A stretch of 7,581 nucleotides of DNA from Phycisphaerales bacterium (GTDB lineage Bacteria; Planctomycetota; Phycisphaerae; Phycisphaerales; UBA1924), in the NCBI GenBank assembly GCA_025453375.1, contig JALOQT010000254.1, forward strand, positions 1-7,581. The letters run 5' to 3'. Shown one piece after another: positions 1 through 5,648 of the stretch (within the stretch, counting starts at the first letter, position 1; every line of letters begins with the position of its first letter). The translations under genes and the position numbers were made by a program. The notes below the pieces were generated by a model that worked only from the letters and a program-made list of their open reading frames with translations, was not told where the DNA came from and ran no database searches.

Positions 1-1
1 C

Positions 2-322
2 TCGCCCTCGGCGTCGGTCGGTGCGGGGGTGTATGTCGGGCCGCAGGCGGTGATCCACAGCCGGGCGAAGGTCGGGGCGCACTGCATCATCAACAGCGGG
101 GCGATCGTCGAGCATGACTGCGTGCTGGAGGAGAACACGCACATCGCGCCAGGCGCGGTGCTGGGGGGGACGGTGCACGTGGGGCATGACACACTGGTGG
201 GCCTGGGCAGCCGCGTGCTGCCGGGCGTGCGCATCGGCCACGGGTGCACGATCGGGGCCGGGGCGGTGGTGCTGCGCGACGTGCGCGATGGGCGGAAACT
301 GGTGGGCGTGCCGGCGAAGTAA
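2..322 (+). CDS. NeuD/PglD-type sugar O-acyltransferase (hexapeptide repeat), C-terminal part
   Basis: The 5' end lies outside the window; the frame is open from base 2 to the TAA at 320-322. About 106 residues are visible and consist almost wholly of hexapeptide repeats ([LIV]-G/A-x4), the signature of the left-handed beta-helix acyltransferases. It ends in the usual GAGAVVLRDV...LVGVPAK tail of the NeuD/PglD family. Two histidines known from PglD are present: His in an EHDC context (codon 113-115, the catalytic base in PglD) and His in THIA (codon 140-142). Family members transfer an acetyl group from acetyl-CoA to an amino or hydroxyl group of a nucleotide-activated sugar in the cytoplasm, for surface glycans. 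The N-terminal Rossmann-like sugar-nucleotide domain expected in this family would lie upstream and is not seen. A GTG at 29 can be read as a start but falls inside the helix and is not the real one. The exact substrate cannot be inferred. Confidence 0.88.
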   Translation, partial: SPSASVGAGVYVGPQAVIHSRAKVGAHCIINSGAIVEHDCVLEENTHIAPGAVLGGTVHVGHDTLVGLGSRVLPGVRIGHGCTIGAGAVVLRDVRDGRKLVGVPAK

Positions 323-371
323 ATGGGGAAGCGACGGAGGGAGTGAGCGACGAAGCGACGAAGGGAAGGCA

Positions 372-397
372 GCGCGTGAGGCGCGCGATGCTCTTTC
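372..397 (+). terminator. Candidate terminator of the acyltransferase gene
   Basis: A 5-bp GC stem (GCGCG at 372-376, CGCGC at 382-386, loop TGAGG) is followed by a T-rich pyrimidine stretch, 391-401. It lies 50 nt after the acyltransferase stop, in a convergent junction. The stem is short and the T-run is interrupted, so the call is tentative. Confidence 0.35.
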
Positions 398-398
398 C

Positions 399-462
399 TT
401 CTCGTCACTCGTCACTCATCACTCTGCCTTCTGATGCCTGATGGCTTATGCCTCTGCCTTCC
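399..462. repeat. Degenerate heptamer array at a convergent gene junction
   Basis: CTCGTCA occurs twice in tandem at 401-414, followed by degenerate copies and then by a second heptamer family (CTGATGC, CTGATGG, CTTATGC, CTCTGCC) up to the stop of the dockerin-like gene. The first 19 bases (399-417) recur exactly at 3881-3899, in the other convergent junction. A purine-rich arm before it (about 329-370) is partly complementary to the pyrimidine-rich array, so the region may fold back. No coding function is visible. Confidence 0.65.
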
Positions 463-463
463 C

Positions 464-2050
464 TCAACACCCGTTGAAGTACCGACCGAGGAAGACGATG
501 ATGTCGTCAGCCGTGAAGGCGTTGTCCGGCACCGTGCTCTGATTCGCCCCGGCGACGTTGGCCCGCGGGTCGCTGTTGAAGAACCAGCCCAGGAAGACGA
601 TGATGTCGTCGGCCGTAAGAGCGCCATCGGCGCCGATGGACTGGTTCGGCCCGGCGACATCGGAGGGATTGCACGCCGTGGGCGTGAACGTCACGGCGAG
701 GCGGCCGTCGACGATGTCGGTGCTGAACGCCCGCACGGCGATGTTGTACTCCTGCCCGGCCGTGACGGGGATGTTGAACAGTTTCGTGCCCAGGCCGCAA
801 CCGCCGACGTCGTCGCCACAGACTGAGAAGCCGGCATCAAAGCACCGGCCGCGGAAGCCCAGCAGCGTGTCGGGCTGGCCACCCGACGCGCCGGTGTCGC
901 TGTTGCAGGTGCTGAGCGTCAGCGTGCCGCTCTGGGTCGGCACGAAGCGGAACCAGACGTCGTTGCCGGTTGGAGTCTGCGTAAAGCACGCGTTGGTCCA
1001 TGGGCCGTCGACGGTGCCCAGCGTGGTGGTGTATGTGTAGATGATGGTGCCGGGCGTGGTGGCGATGGGCGACTCGTTCGCGTTCTGGCATAGAGCACCG
1101 CGCGGGCGGACGGTCACGTTGGCGACATCGATCGTCACATCACCGATGGCGTTGCTCGCGCGAAACGTCATGGGGAAGACGGCGATCTGTGAGAGCGGCG
1201 ATGAGAGGAGTACCGCCGGTGCGATCCACTGACTGCCAGCAAGGGACATGCTCTGATTGCTCGGCCCGCCGATGGACGAAAGATCGACGCTCGCGCCCGT
1301 GGTGTTGGCGCTTACAAAAGCGGAGACACTGATGCTGTTCCCACCGACGACACTGCTTTCGTCATTACCATCCACCGTCGGCGCCACCTGCCCGCTTGGC
1401 GTGCCCATCCGCACCGTCAGGAGCGTGGCCAGCCCGGAGGCGGGGCCGTTGAGGCGGTTGATGACAAAGCCGTTCACAAAGTCAGCGTTCCACTGCGTGA
1501 CGGCGATGTAGTAGTCCCCCGCGGTGCCGCCTTGCTCGATCGATGCCAGGCCGCTGAGCGTGCCGTCGCGGCCATCAAAGAGCGCGCCCGCCGCCTGCCC
1601 CGGCGCGGCGACCGGCGCAACACGCCCGGGCACAGCCAGATCGGTCATGCCAAAGGAGAGCGCCGAGTAGTTGTTCGCGCCGTCGTCGTCATCGGCCGCG
1701 ATCAGCCCGCCATCGGCGCGATAGAGCGCCAGCTCGGTGTCAAAGCTCGCATCGGTGCCCGAGGTGCTGATGTCCAGGAATCGGAACGGCGGGGCAATCC
1801 GCGGCAAACGAATCTTGAACCACACCACAGGGACGGCGGTGGTGAGCGTCACGTTCTGCGTCTGCACCGTCGAGGCGCTGCCCGCAAAGTTGCCCAGGTC
1901 CGTCACCGTCACCCCCGCGGGCTGGGCAACGGCGGTGCTGGCGCAGAGCAGCACCGCGGCGATGGCCCCACCAACTGCCCGCGCGCTGGCGCGCTCGCCG
2001 ATGGGCTGCACGAACGTCCGGCACGATTGACGCGGGGGAAGGGCTTTCAC
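464..2050 (-). CDS. Secreted protein with C-terminal tandem dockerin-like repeats
   Basis: This is a 528-residue protein if read from the GTG at 2050. A GTG at residue 14 (2013-2011) would give a more compact signal peptide and is an equally possible start. Residues 20-43 form an Arg-containing n-region and a hydrophobic core ending in AVAQ, consistent with a Sec signal peptide. The mature part is Gly/Ser/Thr/Asp-rich and beta-like. Two segments resemble PPC-type domains: residues about 65-200 (FDTELALYRADGG, then an Asp run) and 355-455 (NDVWFRFVP, DTLLGFRG, six or more Cys). The C-terminus carries two 34-residue repeats (about 463-496 and 497-528) with the shared core TADDIIVFLG and ends Gly-Cys. 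Such tails in planctomycetes are thought to serve as sorting or anchoring modules; I infer an envelope or extracellular location. No catalytic motif is evident and the biological role is unknown. It is transcribed alone, convergent with the acyltransferase gene. Confidence 0.88.
   Translation of the reverse strand: MKALPPRQSCRTFVQPIGERASARAVGGAIAAVLLCASTAVAQPAGVTVTDLGNFAGSASTVQTQNVTLTTAVPVVWFKIRLPRIAPPFRFLDISTSGTDASFDTELALYRADGGLIAADDDDGANNYSALSFGMTDLAVPGRVAPVAAPGQAAGALFDGRDGTLSGLASIEQGGTAGDYYIAVTQWNADFVNGFVINRLNGPASGLATLLTVRMGTPSGQVAPTVDGNDESSVVGGNSISVSAFVSANTTGASVDLSSIGGPSNQSMSLAGSQWIAPAVLLSSPLSQIAVFPMTFRASNAIGDVTIDVANVTVRPRGALCQNANESPIATTPGTIIYTYTTTLGTVDGPWTNACFTQTPTGNDVWFRFVPTQSGTLTLSTCNSDTGASGGQPDTLLGFRGRCFDAGFSVCGDDVGGCGLGTKLFNIPVTAGQEYNIAVRAFSTDIVDGRLAVTFTPTACNPSDVAGPNQSIGADGALTADDIIVFLGWFFNSDPRANVAGANQSTVPDNAFTADDIIVFLGRYFNGC
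489..610 (-). repeat. Tandem dockerin-like coding repeat, 102-bp period
   Basis: The 20-mer aggaagacgatgatgtcgtc is found exactly at 489-508 and again at 591-610, 102 bp (34 codons) apart. It encodes the DDIIVFLG core of both C-terminal repeats of the secreted protein. Flanking bases are similar but diverged, which suggests an internal duplication under protein-level constraint. Confidence 0.85.
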
Positions 2051-2123
2051 CCTCGTAGCATACCGATGAACAGAGCGATTGCCCGTGAGGACGACTGTTT
2101 GGAGACGGATTTATCGAAGGAGC

Positions 2124-2146
2124 CGTCAACCGGGCACTGTGCCCGG
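2124..2146 (-). promoter_or_regulatory. Palindrome abutting a TTGACG box upstream of the dockerin-like gene
   Basis: CCGGGCAC-T-GTGCCCGG (2130-2146) is a perfect inverted repeat with 8-bp arms and a 1-nt centre. On the minus strand it is followed directly by TTGACG (2129-2124), a match to the sigma-70 -35 consensus except for the last base, about 75 nt upstream of the proposed GTG start. I see no good -10 box at 16-19 nt spacing. The arrangement would suit an operator overlapping a promoter, but this is inference; the palindrome could equally be a chance GC-rich inverted repeat. Confidence 0.3.
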
Positions 2147-2200
2147 GGCTTGGTGGAGGTGCGGCGGGGTGGCGTCAACCAACCTGAAGAGGGGGGGTCG

Positions 2201-2247
2201 CCGAAGGGTCGGTCCTTCGGACCGATGACACTTACGGAGTGAGTGTC
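2201..2247 (-). terminator. Hairpin cluster downstream of the lipoprotein gene, candidate terminator
   Basis: Three inverted repeats lie 40-86 nt after the lipoprotein stop. One pairs 2227-2234 with 2240-2247 (8 bp including one G-T, 5-nt loop). One is TCGGTCC-TTC-GGACCGA (2209-2225, 7-bp stem). One is CCGAAGG (2201-2207) with CCTTCGG (2214-2220). The last two share bases and exclude each other. No T-run follows in either direction, so if this ends transcription it is not a classical intrinsic terminator. Confidence 0.35.
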
Positions 2248-2262
2248 CTACCCAAAGTTACC

Positions 2263-2287
2263 TTGGCCCGGCTCAATTGGCCCGGCT
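2263..2287. repeat. Short direct repeat TTGGCCCGGCT across the lipoprotein gene stop
   Basis: TTGGCCCGGCT occurs at 2263-2273 and 2277-2287, a 14-bp period. The second copy touches the stop codon (2287-2289) of the lipoprotein gene. This may be a local duplication; no function is evident. Confidence 0.6.
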
Positions 2288-2880
2288 TACCACGTGTTGC
2301 TTGGGCCGCCGCCCCATTGGGGCATCATGGTGCGTGTGGGGGTGGGGTAGAGGCCGACGGGGTGGGCGCGCTGGGCGGTGATGCGCCAGGGCTGGGTGCC
2401 GCCGGCGAAGAAGACGGTGATCTTCTGGTGGCGCTGGGCGCCGGTCTCGCCGAAGCGCGGGGCGGGGACGAAGATGTCAACCTCGGCGACGGTGGCGCGG
2501 AGCCAGACGCGGCCGACGTAATACGTGGGCAGTTCGGTGTTGCTGGCGGTGGTGGGCTGGGCGTTGGCACCGACGCGCCGGGTGATGACGCCGTAGGTCT
2601 CGTAGGTTGCGCCTTCGGGGAGGCTGACGGCGATGGGGCCGTCGTAGAAGACGCCGCGCTGCGGGTTGGCGACGGGTGGGTAGCGGAGGACGGCCATGGC
2701 CAGGGCATCGCCGACGATGGTGGGGGCGGGCAGATAGTTGATCTGCGTGAAGGATTCCTTCTCCTCGTCAATCGGCGGCCAGGACGAGTAGCCCGTGCAG
2801 CCGCTCAGACCCGACAACGTCACGGCCAGCGACGCGACACCCAAGGCGAGCATGGACGACTTTTTGGCAACGTAGTTCAT
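2287..2880 (-). CDS. Small lipoprotein of unknown function
   Basis: The protein has 197 residues from the ATG at 2880. The frame continues to a TTG at 2898, but the ATG gives a textbook lipoprotein signal: Lys-Lys near the start, a hydrophobic core, then the lipobox LSGC with the lipidated Cys at about residue 28. The mature protein therefore should be tethered to a membrane facing the periplasm; with Thr after the Cys there is no Asp retention signal of the E. coli type. The rest (about 170 residues) lacks other Cys and shows alternating hydrophobic/polar stretches suggesting beta-structure, for example VGRVWLRATVAEVDIFVPAP. It contains several aromatic and Pro residues and ends in a Gln/Gly/Pro/Trp tail. 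I do not recognise the family. No Shine-Dalgarno site is seen at either start. It reads away from the methyltransferase gene and toward the dockerin-like gene, with 236 nt between them. Confidence 0.8.
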   Translation of the reverse strand: MNYVAKKSSMLALGVASLAVTLSGLSGCTGYSSWPPIDEEKESFTQINYLPAPTIVGDALAMAVLRYPPVANPQRGVFYDGPIAVSLPEGATYETYGVITRRVGANAQPTTASNTELPTYYVGRVWLRATVAEVDIFVPAPRFGETGAQRHQKITVFFAGGTQPWRITAQRAHPVGLYPTPTRTMMPQWGGGPSNTW

Positions 2881-2898
2881 CAAGTGAAGTTTATGCAA

Positions 2899-2931
2899 GG
2901 GGAAGGGGGGGGGATGGGGGGAGGCGGGGGG
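2899..2931 (+). promoter_or_regulatory. G-tract with quadruplex potential upstream of the lipoprotein gene
   Basis: Four long G-runs stand in 33 nt: G4 (2899-2902), G9 (2905-2913), G6 (2916-2921) and G6 (2926-2931), separated by loops of 2, 2 and 4 nt. This satisfies the standard quadruplex pattern on the + strand. It begins 19 bp upstream of the lipoprotein ATG, so that gene's leader would be C-rich. A regulatory effect is inference; homopolymer-rich tracts like this can also slip and vary in length. Confidence 0.5.
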
Positions 2932-3059
2932 CTACAGGGCTGCATGGCTACATGGCTACATAGAGACAGGATGTCGTGCGAGGCAAGCCCATGACCGGAC
3001 CGCACAGCCCGCCTGCATCTCTGCAGCTATGTAGCGCTGTAGCCCTGTAGCGCTGTAGC
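2931..3059. repeat. Two inverted arrays of an 8-bp unit flanking a 63-nt spacer
   Basis: The left array at 2931-2963 and the right array at 3027-3059 are each 33 nt. The reverse complement of the right arm matches the left at 28 of 33 positions. Each arm is itself a tandem of about four 8-bp units (left: CATGGCTA-like; right: TGTAGCGC/TGTAGCCC). The pair could form a long imperfect hairpin or cruciform in the divergent region between the lipoprotein and methyltransferase genes. The 63-nt spacer (2964-3026) shows no convincing gene. Confidence 0.75.
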
Positions 3060-3142
3060 TATGTCGGGTTGTCGCGGTGCAGCCTCAAGCGTCCCGGCCC
3101 CCCGGCTCGCCGCTCCTGGCGGTTCGATATGCTTCTGTCCGT

Positions 3143-3826
3143 ATGGCCAGCAGCACTTCCAGCAGTTCATCGTCGCCCGCATCGAAGCCTGCCGCGCAGG
3201 CGGCTGGTGGTGGGGAGGTGCAGAAGCCACTGGCGCGAGCGGGCACGTTTGCCAAGGCGTTTGTCTTCAGCCCGGGCACGGTCGGGGCGATTGCGCCGAG
3301 CAGTCAGGCCCTCGCGGCAGCGATGGTGCGGGGTGTGGACTTTTCGGACATGCGCGCGGTCATCGAGTATGGCCCGGGGTGCGGGAGCTTTACCGGGGCG
3401 ATCCGGGCGGCGGCGCCCAAAGGTGTCAAATACTTCGCGATTGAACTGTCGCCGAAACTGGCCGAGCGGTTCGCGGCGGCGCATCCCGATGCGCGGCTGT
3501 ACATCGGCAGCGCGACGGAAGTGGCGGAGTTCTGCCGCCAGGAGAACCTCAGCGGGCACGTGTGCGTCGATGCGGTGTTCTCCGGGTTGCCGTTTGCGAG
3601 TTTCGGGGTCGATCTGCAGCGGTCGATCCTTGAGCGCACGGTGCAGGTGCTGCGGCCCGGGGGCATCTTCCGCACGTTTGCCTACAGCGGGTTCAGCGCG
3701 CTGACGCCCGCGGGGCGGCGGTTTCGCAAACTGCTGCACAAGCACTTCGGCAGCGTGACGATGAGCAAGACGGTGTGGAAGAACCTGCCCCCGGCGTTTG
3801 TGTACTCGTGCCGGAAGGAAGGGTGA
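3143..3826 (+). CDS. SAM-dependent methyltransferase, phospholipid N-methyltransferase (PmtA)-like
   Basis: The protein has 227 residues from the ATG at 3143. The frame extends upstream to a GTG at 3077, but that part runs through low-complexity sequence and the ATG fits the family length better. Residues 1-28 are a Ser/Ala/Pro-rich tail. Then come FSPGTVGAIAPSS (42-54, the conserved N-terminal block of bacterial PmtA-like enzymes), SAM-binding motif I VIEYGPGCGSFTG (73-85), the acidic FAIELSP at the end of beta-2 (98-104), DAVFSGLPFASF (143-154, the motif IV region) and a C-terminal NLPPAFVYSCRK. These features match the phospholipid/rRNA-adenine-dimethylase-like group, whose best-known members methylate phosphatidylethanolamine at the membrane surface. 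The real acceptor here could be another lipid or amine. There is no membrane segment. It is transcribed alone and convergent with nfeD; no Shine-Dalgarno site is visible. Confidence 0.85.
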   Translation: MASSTSSSSSSPASKPAAQAAGGGEVQKPLARAGTFAKAFVFSPGTVGAIAPSSQALAAAMVRGVDFSDMRAVIEYGPGCGSFTGAIRAAAPKGVKYFAIELSPKLAERFAAAHPDARLYIGSATEVAEFCRQENLSGHVCVDAVFSGLPFASFGVDLQRSILERTVQVLRPGGIFRTFAYSGFSALTPAGRRFRKLLHKHFGSVTMSKTVWKNLPPAFVYSCRKEG

Positions 3827-3857
3827 GCGGCGGAGAGGAGAGGGATCGAGGGGAGGG

Positions 3858-3886
3858 GTCGCTGCGCGACACTTCCTCTTTTCTCG
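3858..3886 (+). terminator. Candidate terminator of the methyltransferase gene
   Basis: GTCGC (3858-3862) pairs with GCGAC (3866-3870) around the loop TGC and is followed by a pyrimidine tract with TTTT (3872-3885). It starts 32 nt after the methyltransferase stop. The order of parts (GC hairpin, pyrimidine tract, heptamers) is the same as at 372-430. Confidence 0.45.
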
Positions 3887-3909
3887 TCACTCGTCACTCG
3901 ACACTGCCT
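3881..3909. repeat. CTCGTCA heptamer element, second copy
   Basis: ttctcgtcactcgtcactc (3881-3899) is identical to 399-417. Both copies continue with a similar CACT...GCCT end and both sit between convergent genes. They appear to be members of one intergenic repeat family. Confidence 0.7.
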
Positions 3910-3916
3910 GTCCGCC

Positions 3917-5563
3917 TCACGCTGGTTCGACGACGACTCGGAAGTCGGTCGTGCTGATGACGCGGACTTTGGCGCCGGCGTCCATGAAGGTGCTGTCGGC
4001 GTAGACGTCGAGGACTTGGCCGGCGAACTCCGCTTTGCCGCTGGGGCGAAGGGGCGTCAGGCAGGTGCCCAGGTCGCCGATGTTGACCAGGGTGGAGGCG
4101 ACGTTGGTGACGACGGCGGGGGTTTCGGCGGCGATGGTGCCATCGGGTGCGCGTTCCTGCAACACCAGCCGGCCGAAGATCGGGAGGCTGGGGAGGTGTT
4201 TGCTGAGGTAATAGAGCACGACGCCGGTGGTGACGACGCCGATGAAGACCGAGACGAGGCCGTATTGCAAGCCGCGCCAGCGGGCGGAGGGATCGGCGAA
4301 GGGCAGGCCGCTCTCGGCGGGGATGAAGGCCATGACCAGGCCTCCAAAGAGCAGCAGCAGGCCTGCGGCGCCGGCGACGCCGAAGCCCGGCAGCACGAAT
4401 ATCTCGACGAGCAGCAGCAGCACGCCGGCGACGATGGCGATGAGTTCCCACCATCCGCCGCGGACGATCGGATGGCTCAGCCAGCGGGCGGCATACTCAA
4501 ACCAGGCCATCGACTGGCGGCCGACTTGCGTGGCGCTGGTGTAGGCCTTGAGGTCGGCCTCATTGGCGACGACGGCCGAGGCGAGGCCGAAGGCGAGCAT
4601 CTGATCTTCGCGCAGGGTCAGGATCGTGCGGCCGTCGGTGGCGAAGGTGATGAGTTTCCACTGACCGGCGTCCTTGGCCGTCAGGACGGGGCGCGTGCTG
4701 ACGGGGGAGGCGATGGCCAGTTGGCGGTTGATCTGGTCCAGGTCCTCGCGCTGCACGGGCACGGCCAGGGGCAGGTCGGTCTTGGGCTCGGCCGCGGCGC
4801 CGGTGGGGCGGGCGGAGCGCGCGGCTGAATCCGGCGGGATGGGCGGGGCGGGTGGAGCGTCACTGGGGCTGGCGACGGCCGGGGTAGCGCCGACGCTTGG
4901 TTCGACGCCAAAGAGGAGCTGATATTCCTGACGATCGACAAAGAGGCGCTGGCCGGTGGTGGTGTTTTCGACCAGCCAAAGCTCGGCCCCGCGCGCGGCG
5001 AAGCCCTGGACAAGTTTTTCGTCCCACCCGTGGCGACGGGCACTGTCGGCCAGCTCGGCGACGAGGGGGGCGAGAATCTTGGACCGCTCCTCGGCGCCGA
5101 GAGTCTTGATCCCCAGCAGCGGGTTGGCGGCGATCGGGGCGGCGTCGCCAAAGGTGGACGCGGGGGCGACGACGATCTCTCGGCAGGCCAGGGCGATGAT
5201 CGCGCCGGCGGAGAGCGCATCGGGGTTGACCCAGGCAATGGTGCGCTTGATGGAGGTCTTTTTCAGTTCGGCACAGATGGCGCGGGTGGCGTCGAGGCGG
5301 CCGCCCGGGGTGTCGATATCCAGGACGACGGCGTCGGCGCCGGCAGCCTCGGCGGCGCGGAGGCGACGCTGCAGGCTGGAGAGGGTGATCTCGTCGATCT
5401 GGCCTTTGATTTCGATGATGGCGACATTGGGGCTGACCAAGCCGCTGCGCGGGGGAGCGGGGGCGGGGGGCGCAGGCGGGGTGAGGGGTGCCTGGCCGAT
5501 TGCGGAGATCGAGAGCGCGCCCAGCAACGCCAGCAAGCCGATGATTCGCAGTATGCGGAGCAT
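3917..5563 (-). CDS. nfeD: NfeD-family membrane-bound serine protease (ClpP-class, full-length type)
   Basis: The protein has 548 residues from the ATG at 5563. The frame stays open further upstream, but only as the antisense of proB, so it is not extended. Residues 1-24 are a signal peptide or N-terminal anchor, followed by a Pro-rich linker (25-39). A ClpP/SppA-like protease domain spans about 44-200: AIIEIKGQID, LDIDTPGG (81-88) and LSAGAIIAL with Ser118 at the position of the catalytic Ser97 of archaeal PH1510. Lys162 (in RSKIL) is a candidate for the Lys partner (Lys138 of PH1510). A variable Ala/Pro-rich stretch covers about 221-262. Hydrophobic membrane segments lie at 372-390, 395-414 and 433-452. 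The C-terminal NfeD OB-fold domain (496-548) has GDLGTCLTPLRPSGKAEF and AGAKVRVIS. Relatives cleave membrane-protein substrates such as stomatin or act in membrane quality control. Here no stomatin/SPFH gene is adjacent within view. It is divergent from proB and convergent with the methyltransferase gene. Confidence 0.92.
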   Translation of the reverse strand: MLRILRIIGLLALLGALSISAIGQAPLTPPAPPAPAPPRSGLVSPNVAIIEIKGQIDEITLSSLQRRLRAAEAAGADAVVLDIDTPGGRLDATRAICAELKKTSIKRTIAWVNPDALSAGAIIALACREIVVAPASTFGDAAPIAANPLLGIKTLGAEERSKILAPLVAELADSARRHGWDEKLVQGFAARGAELWLVENTTTGQRLFVDRQEYQLLFGVEPSVGATPAVASPSDAPPAPPIPPDSAARSARPTGAAAEPKTDLPLAVPVQREDLDQINRQLAIASPVSTRPVLTAKDAGQWKLITFATDGRTILTLREDQMLAFGLASAVVANEADLKAYTSATQVGRQSMAWFEYAARWLSHPIVRGGWWELIAIVAGVLLLLVEIFVLPGFGVAGAAGLLLLFGGLVMAFIPAESGLPFADPSARWRGLQYGLVSVFIGVVTTGVVLYYLSKHLPSLPIFGRLVLQERAPDGTIAAETPAVVTNVASTLVNIGDLGTCLTPLRPSGKAEFAGQVLDVYADSTFMDAGAKVRVISTTDFRVVVEPA

Positions 5564-5603
5564 TGACCGATCGTATTCAGGGCGCGGTGGGGGCGGCAGC
5601 GAT

Positions 5604-5638
5604 GGCGGGCGGCCCGAGCGGGAGCGAACGCGCCCGCC
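5604..5638 (+). promoter_or_regulatory. Inverted repeat in the nfeD-proB divergent region
   Basis: GGCGGGCG (5604-5611) and CGCCCGCC (5631-5638) are perfectly complementary 8-mers 19 nt apart, ending 10 nt before the proposed proB start. The 85-bp gap between the nfeD and proB starts must hold both promoters; I cannot identify -10/-35 boxes with confidence. The hairpin could hold back proB translation or be a by-product of high GC. Confidence 0.3.
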
Positions 5639-5648
5639 GATTCGCACA

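Noticed and set aside
399..462. CRISPR-like array
   Set aside because: The repeats are 7-bp units in direct tandem without unique spacers, so they do not fit a CRISPR array.
1532..2242. Plus-strand open frame of 236 codons
   Set aside because: It is mostly antisense to the secreted dockerin-like gene, Arg/Gly-rich, with no recognisable domain. The real protein on the other strand has a signal peptide and conserved tail.
2239..2994. Plus-strand open frame of 251 codons
   Set aside because: It is antisense to the lipoprotein gene, made mostly of Gly/Ala/Asp, and runs into the G-tract and the 8-bp repeat array.
2931..3059. Terminal inverted repeats of an insertion sequence
   Set aside because: Only 63 nt lie between the arms, with no transposase and no evident target duplication. 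A non-autonomous miniature element cannot be excluded, but nothing shown supports it.
3894..4454. Minus-strand Arg-rich frame overlapping nfeD
   Set aside because: It is an out-of-frame reading of the NfeD C-terminal and membrane region; composition is dominated by Arg, typical of a shadow frame.
4956..5552. Extension of the proB frame upstream to 4956
   Set aside because: It is antisense to the conserved protease domain of nfeD and would make ProB about 230 residues too long.
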